A stretch of DNA of 64,000 bases from Wenzhouxiangella sp964504865 (GTDB taxonomy: Bacteria > Pseudomonadota > Gammaproteobacteria > Xanthomonadales > Wenzhouxiangellaceae): assembly GCA_964504865.1 (NCBI GenBank), contig CAZDFS010000002.1:1-64000 (forward strand). The letters are read 5' to 3'. Below the pieces are notes generated by a model. It made no database searches and was not told the origin of the DNA. It was given only the letters and a program-made list of their open reading frames with translations. Both the position numbers and the translations under genes were made by a program. Positions 54,704 to 61,378 of this stretch are shown piece by piece (within the stretch, counting starts at the first letter, position 1; each line of letters starts with the position of its first letter).

Positions 54704-56331
54704 TACAGGATCTCCTCGTCAGGCGTGGCGCTTCTCTGGCCGCGGATATCGAATTCACCAAAAGGCCCGGTGCCCGTGCCTCGGGCGCGGTCACCGTCGA
54801 TGGTCAGGCGAACCGTGATGCTGCCGCTGCCGCCGAAGCGAGTGGCATCCAGCGACGCGATTACTTCGTCGCCGCTGACGCGGACGTCCGAGAACGGCGA
54901 GTCATTTCCCATCACGCTCAGCGATCCGGTCATGCCCGTCGGAGGGCCGGAGAGGGTCATCTGAGCCGCCATATCGCCCATGCTGCCGACAACGAGGGTC
55001 AGGGCCCAGGTGCCTGCGGGATCGACCGTCGGCGGTTCGATCGATGCGAGCACGTGCTGGTTGCCGTCGATCCACAGCTGAGTGATGTTGGGGCTTTCCA
55101 CCCATAGATCGCCCTCGACGATCATCAGGTTTGCCATGTAGCCCTCGCCGATACGGCCGGCAAAATCCGAAATGCCGAGCCATGCGGCAGGCTCGGTGGT
55201 GAGTGCCGCCAGGGCCTGCTCGTCGCTCAGGCCTGCTTCGATGGCTGCTGCCATGGCTTTGAAGTGGTCCTTCGGGGCGCTGAGGCCATGGGTGCTGAAG
55301 ATCACGGGGAGGCCCGCGTCGATCAGACGGCTCGGATTGCTCGGCGCGTTGCGCCAGTGGCGGAGCTCCTCGAGCGACACGTTCCGGTCATCCGCGTCAC
55401 GCACGTCCGGCGCGTCGGGAAAGCTGAGCGGCAGGATGTGGCGAACACCGCGATCGATCAGCCCCGACGGGCGCTTGTACTCATGACCGTGGCCGACGAT
55501 GGTCAGATCGAGGTCGCGCCCGGCGGTGAATTCCAGGATGCGCAGGCTGTCCGGCATGTCGTCGGCGATGAAAACCGTCGCCACGTCGCCGGACAGGGCA
55601 GGCGCCAGTGCGTCGAGGCCCTCAAGCCACTCCGGGCGGGCCTGCGCCGGGTTGCGCTCCCAGGCGGCTCGGGCCTGCATCTGCCAGCCTGCGTCGTCCA
55701 GCGTCTGCCGAACCAGCGCCACGGATCCCATCAGGGAATTCGGGAAATCCCGGCCGCGCTGCCTTCCGGAGAAGGTCATGAACTGGCCGAAGCTCGGCAC
55801 CAGCAGATTGTGGCTGAGCTCGCCGTCGCCGAGGTTGGCGATCAGGCCGGAGCCCTGGATCAGGCCGCCCTCCGGAGCGAGCAGCGCGGTGGTGAAGCCG
55901 GCTTCGCGCAGGGCGGCCAGGCGTTCGCCGGGCCAGTCCGTGGCCGACAGGGTCCGATCCGGGTGGATCAGCGGGTGCCGGCCCGCCGGTATTGCTGTCT
56001 CTTCGCCCTCGTCGTCGGCCTCGGCGGCCGGGACCGGGAGATAGGGCTCGATGAGGCCGGGATAGACCGAGACCTGAGGCTGATCAGGCTCACGCTCGAA
56101 GTCATGGACACGTGTGCCGGGGGGCGGGGTGATGTCCGAGCCCACGGCCGTGATGGTGCCGTCCTGGATCAGGATCGTGGCGTTGTCGATGACCTGTCCG
56201 GGTTCGACGACGGCCCGAACTCCGACCAGGGCGTGATTGCCCGGTGTTGGCTGGCGTAGATCCTCAGCCAGGGCGGTGCTGCTGATCATCAGCAGAATGA
56301 GAAGAAGTCGCAAGAGGAGTCTCCTGTTCAT
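54703..56331 (-). CDS. Amidohydrolase-fold protein with C-terminal beta domain, metal ligands apparently lost
   Basis: A 542-residue exported protein (signal LLLRLLLILLMISSTALA), first gene of the amidohydrolase operon. Strand one ends YPGLIEPYLPVPAAE, with no HxH; the sequence AALTTEPAAWLGISDFAGRI shows the usual C-terminal beta sandwich. From about residue 430 an extra beta-rich domain follows (WALTLVVGSMGDMAAQMTLS, FGGSGSITVRLTIDGD), ending GEFDIRGQRS. It lacks most expected ligands and is likely non-catalytic. ATG at 56331 chosen to begin the signal peptide. Confidence 0.85.
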   Translation of the reverse strand: MNRRLLLRLLLILLMISSTALAEDLRQPTPGNHALVGVRAVVEPGQVIDNATILIQDGTITAVGSDITPPPGTRVHDFEREPDQPQVSVYPGLIEPYLPVPAAEADDEGEETAIPAGRHPLIHPDRTLSATDWPGERLAALREAGFTTALLAPEGGLIQGSGLIANLGDGELSHNLLVPSFGQFMTFSGRQRGRDFPNSLMGSVALVRQTLDDAGWQMQARAAWERNPAQARPEWLEGLDALAPALSGDVATVFIADDMPDSLRILEFTAGRDLDLTIVGHGHEYKRPSGLIDRGVRHILPLSFPDAPDVRDADDRNVSLEELRHWRNAPSNPSRLIDAGLPVIFSTHGLSAPKDHFKAMAAAIEAGLSDEQALAALTTEPAAWLGISDFAGRIGEGYMANLMIVEGDLWVESPNITQLWIDGNQHVLASIEPPTVDPAGTWALTLVVGSMGDMAAQMTLSGPPTGMTGSLSVMGNDSPFSDVRVSGDEVIASLDATRFGGSGSITVRLTIDGDRARGTGTGPFGEFDIRGQRSATPDEEIL

Positions 56332-56410
56332 CTGAGCGAGCGGGGCCAAGATACCCGACGGCCTGTGAGCGCCCATGGGCCAAAGGTCATGCCGATGCGA
56401 GTCCGAGGAC

Positions 56411-57166
56411 TCAATCGGCGCTATTGTTCATCTGGGGTTGGGCAAAGAAATAGCCCTGGAAGAGGCGCAGGCCGGCTTGCTGAAGCCAGCGGAATTCTTC
56501 GGCGGTCTCGACGCCGCTCGCCACCGGTTCGATGTCCAGCGCGCGGCAGAATTCGATCAGCCCGCGAACCAGCGCCTGGGCGACGGGGTTGTCGTTGATG
56601 CCTTCGACGAGCCGATGATCGATCTTGACGAGTTCCGGCCTGAAGACCGCCAGGGGGCGGAGATCGGCATCGCGTTGCCCGAAGTTGTCGGCGAGGGTGC
56701 GAAAGCCGGCATCGGCCAGCGCCGTTCGGATGATGGTCAGCGGTTGTTCGCCGCCCAGCGAGCCGAGATTGTTGAGCTCGAGGACGATACGCTGTGGCTC
56801 GATCTTGTGGCGTTTGGCCAGATGGCGCGTGACCGCCACCACCGTCTCCACGTTGGCTGCCTTGATGTCGGTGGCGTTCAGATGCAGATCGACATCGATT
56901 TCGAATTCCGATGCCGCCTCGATTGCGCGAATCCGACAGGCCTGATCGAAATCGAAGCGCTGGTCGTGGCTGACTCGGCTCATGACCTGAGCGGCAGGCT
57001 CATTGCGGATGCCGCGGACGAGAGCCTCGAAGCCGACGACTTCGAATTCGGAGGCATCCATGATGGTCTGGAAGGCAAAAGTGATGTCGGTTCCCACCAG
57101 GCGGTTGTACCGGCGGATATGCTCGTAGACATCAAAACTGGCCGCGGTATTGACAACGCTGCTCAT
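56411..57166 (-). CDS. EAL domain protein with degenerate active-site motifs
   Basis: A 251-residue stand-alone EAL domain, the fold that hydrolyses cyclic di-GMP to pGpG. The EAL motif itself is present (GFEALVRG), as are the Asn (HLNATDI), LVKIDHRLV lysine and QGYFF glutamine. The DDFG motif reads DNFG, the EGVET motif reads SGVET, and the loop after DNFG (QRDADLRPL) does not match the usual GTGYSSL. It may bind c-di-GMP without hydrolysis or act through protein contacts, like EAL anti-regulators. No sensor or GGDEF domain is attached. Confidence 0.85.
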   Translation of the reverse strand: MSSVVNTAASFDVYEHIRRYNRLVGTDITFAFQTIMDASEFEVVGFEALVRGIRNEPAAQVMSRVSHDQRFDFDQACRIRAIEAASEFEIDVDLHLNATDIKAANVETVVAVTRHLAKRHKIEPQRIVLELNNLGSLGGEQPLTIIRTALADAGFRTLADNFGQRDADLRPLAVFRPELVKIDHRLVEGINDNPVAQALVRGLIEFCRALDIEPVASGVETAEEFRWLQQAGLRLFQGYFFAQPQMNNSAD

Positions 57167-57260
57167 CGGACATGACCCTCATACGACCCAGACTTCACCT
57201 CGCCCTAGGTCAACACTTCATAGTACCGCGAAGTGGCAGGGGAGAAAAGCGATCGCCTTC

Positions 57261-57281
57261 GACGGCGGACGGACCGCCGTC
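57261..57281 (-). terminator. Hairpin after the ABC permease gene
   Basis: A perfect eight-base stem GACGGCGG / CCGCCGTC with a five-base loop lies just past the permease stop, in the direction of transcription. The nearest T run (four T) starts about a dozen bases later, so termination efficiency is uncertain. Confidence 0.45.
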
Positions 57282-57292
57282 GGATTCCGGGA

Positions 57293-58260
57293 TCAGTTGT
57301 CGGTGGCTCGGCGCCTGAACCAGACCGCGCCGACAAGCAGGACCGCAGCAATGCCCAAGCCGATCCACATGGCCGGATCGAGCATGACATCGAGCAGATT
57401 GCCGAAGCTCATGAAGAGCTCCTGATTGAAATCGATATCAGCCGTGTTTCCGAACTCGATGTCGATGTTGCTGGGCAGGACACCGCTACCCAGGCGCTGC
57501 AGGATGATCCAACCGATGTTGGTGCCGGGCAGGGTGAAGCTGGTCGCCAGGCTCCAGCTGTGCTGGACCAGGGCGATTCCGGCGGGAATTCCGAAGGCGA
57601 TCAGGATCGGCAGACGGGGCGCCCAGGATGAACAGAAGGTGATCCAGGCATAGATCGGCAGCAGCCACAGGGCCTGGACGACCAGGCCGAGGGCCATCAC
57701 TGTCCACAGGCGGGGCAGGCTGGAGGGAAGCCAGAAAGTGGTGATCGGGTTGATTCCGGCCAGCAGGCTCAGGATGGTCGCGAACAGCAGCAGGACCAGA
57801 TGGGTCAGCATGATCACAAGGAGGAACATCGCCGGCACCAGCAGGCAGGCCGTCAGGACCTTCGAGGCCACGGTCATGGTGTCGGAGACCGGCAGGGACT
57901 TCCAGAACAGGATCGAGCGGTCCTTCCGATCGTCGTAGAGGCTGCCCGACAGATAGAACAGGATGATGACCAGCATCAGCTGGAAGAACAGCGTCGCGAC
58001 GGAAAAGAGACCCGCNNNNNNNNNNGACCCGCCGTGACCGCCAGGCTACGTTTTTCAGCCGAGCGCTCGGAAAGCAGTCGCAGTCCATCGTAGAGAGCGC
58101 TCAGACTGGCATCGAACTGGGTATAGATGATCAGCGTGATGATGGAAAGAAAGATCAGAAAGATGCCGATCCCGATCGGCGTCCACTTGAAAGCCACCGG
58201 GCTTTCCCAGAGTTCCCGGCGCATCAGCGCCCAGAGGGTCTTCATCGACTGTGAGTTCAT
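57293..58260 (-). CDS. ABC-2 type transporter permease, interrupted by an assembly gap
   Basis: A membrane permease of the ABC-2 class, about 316 residues once the gap is closed, with roughly six helices. The N-terminal part (MNSQSMKTLWALMRRELWES, then IGIGIFLIFLSIITLIIYT) and the rest (FFQLMLVIILFYLSGSLYDD, RKDRSILFWKSLPVSD) are in different frames only because ten N were inserted at 58016-58025. Both flanks carry GACCCGC; merging them restores a continuous frame (LAVTAGLFSVATLFFQL). It overlaps the start of... rather, its start overlaps the stop of the ATPase gene by four bases. The cargo is unknown. Confidence 0.88.
58016..58025. other. Assembly gap (10 N)
   Basis: Ten unknown bases inside the permease gene. 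The seven bases GACCCGC occur immediately before and immediately after the run, so the two contig ends probably overlap by seven bases and no sequence is missing. Confidence 0.95.
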
Positions 58261-59138
58261 GCCGCATTCTCCTCGGCGCCCGTGTCTTCGTCATCGCCCA
58301 TCAGGGCGACGAAAAGATCGGCAACGCTGGGTTTGTGGATTTCGCCCAGTTCGCGCAGCTTCGCCGGGTCGGCTCGATCGAAAAGCAGGATATGGCGTCC
58401 GAAGAGCACGCGCTCATGAAGCGGTTTGAGGGCCCTGGCCTGCTCGACCTGATCGGCTTTGATCATGCACTCCGTGTAGCGCTCGTGGATGTCATCCATC
58501 GTGCTGTTCAGGATCAGTTTTCCGTCCTTGATGAAGATCAGGTCGGTCAGGATGTGCTCGACCTCCTCGACCTGATGGGTCGTGATCACGATCGTGCGCT
58601 CCTCATCGAAGTACTCGTTGAGCAGATTCGAATAGAAGCGCTTTCTGAAGATGATGTCGAGGCCGAGGGTCGGTTCGTCCAGGACCAGCAGCTTGGCGTC
58701 GATGGCCATCACGAGGGCTAGGTGGAGCTGGACGACCATGCCCTTCGACAGGCTCTTGACCTTCGAGTCCATCTTGATCTTGGTGTTGTTCAGATAGAAC
58801 ATGCACTGGTCGCGGGAAAAGCGAGGGTGCAGCTCTTCGGTCAACCGGATGATGTGCTTGACCCGCGCCCAGCGCGGCAGCACGGCCACGTCGGCGATGA
58901 AGCAGACGTCCTCCATCAGTCGGTCGCGGGATTTGGAGGGGTCGAGGCCAAGGACCTCGAGCTCGCCGTCGTAGTGCCCCAGGCCGAGGATGGCTTTGAG
59001 CGCGGTCGTCTTGCCGGCACCGTTGGGGCCGATGAGGCCGACGATCCGCCCCGACGGAATGTCGAGGTCAACGCCATCGAGGGCGCGTGTGCTGCCGTAA
59101 TGCCGGCTCAGGTTTCGTGCTCGAATGGTTGCGGTCAT
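58257..59138 (-). CDS. ABC transporter ATP-binding protein (YtrB-like)
   Basis: A 293-residue ATPase of the YtrB/NatA group. Walker A is GLIGPNGAGKTTALKAILGL and Walker B is LLVLDEPTLGLD. The signature segment reads SLSKGMVVQLHLALVMAI, with LSKGM replacing LSGGQ, a form found in YtrB-like ATPases. A C-terminal extension of about 70 residues follows the switch histidine (TTHQVEEVE). It lies five bases after the GntR regulator and overlaps the permease gene. Confidence 0.92.
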   Translation of the reverse strand: MTATIRARNLSRHYGSTRALDGVDLDIPSGRIVGLIGPNGAGKTTALKAILGLGHYDGELEVLGLDPSKSRDRLMEDVCFIADVAVLPRWARVKHIIRLTEELHPRFSRDQCMFYLNNTKIKMDSKVKSLSKGMVVQLHLALVMAIDAKLLVLDEPTLGLDIIFRKRFYSNLLNEYFDEERTIVITTHQVEEVEHILTDLIFIKDGKLILNSTMDDIHERYTECMIKADQVEQARALKPLHERVLFGRHILLFDRADPAKLRELGEIHKPSVADLFVALMGDDEDTGAEENAA

Positions 59139-59143
59139 GATCT

Positions 59144-59509
59144 TCAATCGTCCCGTTTGGTCGGTGCCTGAATGAGCTCTTCGAGGCTCAAGCCCAGCTG
59201 TTCGATGCGCGCGGCCAGGCGCGGCCATTCTTCTTTCAGGAATTTTTCTCGCTCGCTTGCCAGCAGCTGGCTCCGAGCTCCGTCGCGGACGAACATGCCG
59301 ACGCCGCGGCGCTTGTCGACGAGCTGATCATCGACGAGCGACTGATAGGCCTTGGACACGGTCAGCGGATTGATCTGGAAGTCGACGGCGACCTGCCGCA
59401 CGGAGGGCAGGGGCTCGCCTTCCGCCAGCGTGCCGTCGAGAATGGCCGCAACGGTCTTCTCCCGGAGCTGCCAGTAGATCGGCTGGTTATCGTCCCAATG
59501 TGCCGTCAT
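59144..59509 (-). CDS. GntR family transcriptional regulator (YtrA subfamily)
   Basis: A 121-residue regulator. The winged helix-turn-helix includes IYWQLREKTVAAILDGTLAE, LPSVRQVAVDFQINPLTVSK and DKRRGVGMFV, and the short C-terminal part (about 45 residues, no ligand-binding domain) defines the YtrA subfamily, which usually represses its own ABC transporter operon. The ATG at 59509 (MTAHWDDNQPIYW) matches family starts. It lies between a small membrane protein gene and the ATPase gene. Confidence 0.93.
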   Translation of the reverse strand: MTAHWDDNQPIYWQLREKTVAAILDGTLAEGEPLPSVRQVAVDFQINPLTVSKAYQSLVDDQLVDKRRGVGMFVRDGARSQLLASEREKFLKEEWPRLAARIEQLGLSLEELIQAPTKRDD

Positions 59510-59519
59510 CGACAGCGCT

Positions 59520-59816
59520 TCAGCGACGCAGGCCAAACCAGTTGATCAAGGTGTTCGAGCCGGCGCTCGGCAGCCTTGTCTCGCCCCTCTGGTGGGGGTT
59601 GGGTTCGGTCCGAGGCGCGGAGTCCTCCGCACCTGTGGGCGTGTGTTTGGCGATGAATTCGACCGGCGCCGACTCGTCCATGACGACGGTTCGGGTCTCG
59701 CCGCGGTCTGAAAAATCCGTCGCGAACGCCAGAACCAGACAGATCGCCGCAGCGACGGCAGCCAGTCCATGGGGCACTTCCAGGCTCTTGCGTTTGACGA
59801 TAGGCAGCATGTTCAA
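59520..59816 (-). CDS. Small single-span membrane protein, first gene of the YtrA-type operon
   Basis: A 98-residue protein with a basic N-terminus (MNMLPIVKRKSLEV), one hydrophobic helix (GLAAVAAAICLVLAF) and a polar, Pro/Glu/Arg-containing remainder. It has a strong AGGAG ribosome-binding site six bases before the ATG at 59816 and is the first gene after the operator-promoter, ten bases before the GntR gene. I do not recognise a family. It is probably an accessory protein of the transporter. Confidence 0.65.
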   Translation of the reverse strand: MNMLPIVKRKSLEVPHGLAAVAAAICLVLAFATDFSDRGETRTVVMDESAPVEFIAKHTPTGAEDSAPRTEPNPHQRGETRLPSAGSNTLINWFGLRR

Positions 59817-59833
59817 CTCCTGATCTGATCGTG

Positions 59834-59872
59834 TTGGTGTACTAGTCTAGTAAAACACCAAGACAGAGTCAA
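59834..59872 (-). promoter_or_regulatory. Promoter and GntR(YtrA)-type operator of the ABC operon
   Basis: On the minus strand TTGACT (59872-59867) and TAGACT (59849-59844) are 17 bases apart. The -10 lies inside a perfect six-base palindrome TACTAG-A-CTAGTA (59840-59852), and a wider inverted repeat TTGGTGT ... ACACCAA brackets it (59834-59861). Binding of the operon's own GntR repressor here would cover the -10 and block transcription. Confidence 0.75.
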
Positions 59873-60018
59873 GTCCTTTCGTCGGCGACGCCTGCGGAGT
59901 CGGAATGGCCGACGGTGATCTGCTACCCTACGCGCTTTGAACCATTGCACTATCGCGGTGGTCGTAGCAGCACATCCCCTTTCTTATTCTTTTCATATCC
60001 ATCAGGAGTACCTTTTTC

Positions 60019-60717
60019 ATGTCCAAGAATCGCTTGTTTGCAGTTGCATTGGCTGCGACTGTTGCCGCCGCGCCTGCACTCGCACAGGAGCTCGAATCCG
60101 ACATGGATCGGCTCAGCTATACCGTCGGCATGGATATCGGGAATTCCCTCTCCGAGCAGGGAATGGACCTCGACCTCGACCTTCTGATCGATGCTCTGCG
60201 AGCCTCCTACAACGGCGAAGAGACCCTTCTGACCCGTGAAGAAGCGCTGGCCGAGCGTGACAAGTTCATGCAGCGTCGGCAGCAGGAGCTGGCCGAACAG
60301 CGCAACCTGGACGCCCAGCGCAACCTGGAAGAGGGTCAGGCGTTTCTCGCGCAGAACGCCGAGCGTGACGAAGTGACGGTGACCGAGTCCGGTCTCCAGT
60401 ACCGTGTCATGACCGAAGGCGACGGCGCCAGCCCCCAGGCCACGGATCAGGTGACCGTGCACTACCGTGGCACCCTGCTCAACGGCACCGAGTTCGACAG
60501 TTCCTATGCGCGGGGTGAGCCGGCGACCTTTGCTCTGAATCAGGTCATCCCCGGCTGGACCGAGGGCGTGCAGCTGATGCAGGAAGGCGCCAAGTACGAG
60601 TTCTTCATTCCTGCCGATCTGGCCTATGGTGAGCAGGGCCGTCCGGGACCGATCGGCCCGAACGCCACCCTGATCTTCGAAGTCGAACTGATCGAAGTCG
60701 CCGGTTCCGACGACTGA
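60019..60717 (+). CDS. FKBP-type peptidyl-prolyl cis-trans isomerase, periplasmic (FkpA/Mip-like)
   Basis: A 232-residue exported prolyl isomerase/chaperone. The signal peptide (MSKNRLFAVALAATVAAAPALA) is followed by the dimerisation domain (RLSYTVGMDIGNSLSEQGMD), long helices and the FKBP domain (TVHYRGTLLNGTEFDSSYAR, VIPGWTEGVQLMQEGAKYEF, GPIGPNATLIFEVELIEV). It has all the usual FKBP aromatic pocket positions, and is a paralogue of 9405-10145. An AGGAG site precedes the ATG. Confidence 0.94.
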   Translation: MSKNRLFAVALAATVAAAPALAQELESDMDRLSYTVGMDIGNSLSEQGMDLDLDLLIDALRASYNGEETLLTREEALAERDKFMQRRQQELAEQRNLDAQRNLEEGQAFLAQNAERDEVTVTESGLQYRVMTEGDGASPQATDQVTVHYRGTLLNGTEFDSSYARGEPATFALNQVIPGWTEGVQLMQEGAKYEFFIPADLAYGEQGRPGPIGPNATLIFEVELIEVAGSDD

Positions 60718-60745
60718 CCAACGATTACCCAGGGAGCTGAAGGTC

Positions 60746-61321
60746 ATGGGGTCACTTCAGGATGCCTTGCTGAACGCTGGTCTGGCCGATGAGTCCCAGG
60801 CCAAGAAGCCTCGCCGGAATCGATCCGGCGGGGCTCGTTCACATCCCAGCGCTGCACACAAGCCGCCGCCGGGCAGCAAGAAGTCGGGCAAGCGGAGAAA
60901 AGCCAGCCCGGCCTCTGACCTCGAGCGAGCCTACAAGGCCCGCGAGCAGGCGGAGAAGCAGGAGCGTGAGGACAAGAAACGGGCGCGCGTCGAAGCGCAG
61001 GAGGCTCGGCGCAAACGAAACAAGGCCCTCGATTCGCTGGTCAAGGGCAAGACCCTGAACCGGAAGGATGCCGAGATTCCCCGCTACTTCGAGCATCTTG
61101 GCCGTATTCGGCGCGTCCTGTGCACCGCCGATCAGCGCGATCAGCTCAACCGCGGTGAACTTGCGGTGGTGAATCTACGCGGATCCTACCTGCTGATCGA
61201 TCTGGAAACGCTGGCGACTTATCGTGATCTCGCGCCGGACCTCGTGCCCGATCTGACGCCGAAAGAACCCGACGATGACGGCTCCCACTACCCGGACGTC
61301 CCCGACGACCTCATCTGGTAG
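60746..61321 (+). CDS. DUF2058 family protein (YaiL-like nucleoprotein)
   Basis: A 191-residue cytoplasmic protein. The N-terminus MGSLQDALLNAGLADESQAK and the lysine/arginine-rich coiled region (AYKAREQAEKQEREDKKRAR) lead to the DUF2058 C-terminal part (IPRYFEHLGRIRRVLCTADQ, LNRGELAVVNLRGSYLLID). Members are called nucleoproteins because of their basic charge, without a proven role. It follows the FKBP gene by 28 bases and converges with metH. Confidence 0.88.
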   Translation: MGSLQDALLNAGLADESQAKKPRRNRSGGARSHPSAAHKPPPGSKKSGKRRKASPASDLERAYKAREQAEKQEREDKKRARVEAQEARRKRNKALDSLVKGKTLNRKDAEIPRYFEHLGRIRRVLCTADQRDQLNRGELAVVNLRGSYLLIDLETLATYRDLAPDLVPDLTPKEPDDDGSHYPDVPDDLIW

Positions 61322-61378
61322 GGCGGGGTGATGTGATGGGCCCGCCCGACGGCGGTGCGGACCCTCGGCGGAATGCTC

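Noticed and set aside
61321..61347. GGGCGGG/CCCGCCC inverted repeat between DUF2058 and metH as a terminator
   Set aside because: The loop is 13 bases and there is no T tract on either side; too weak to call.
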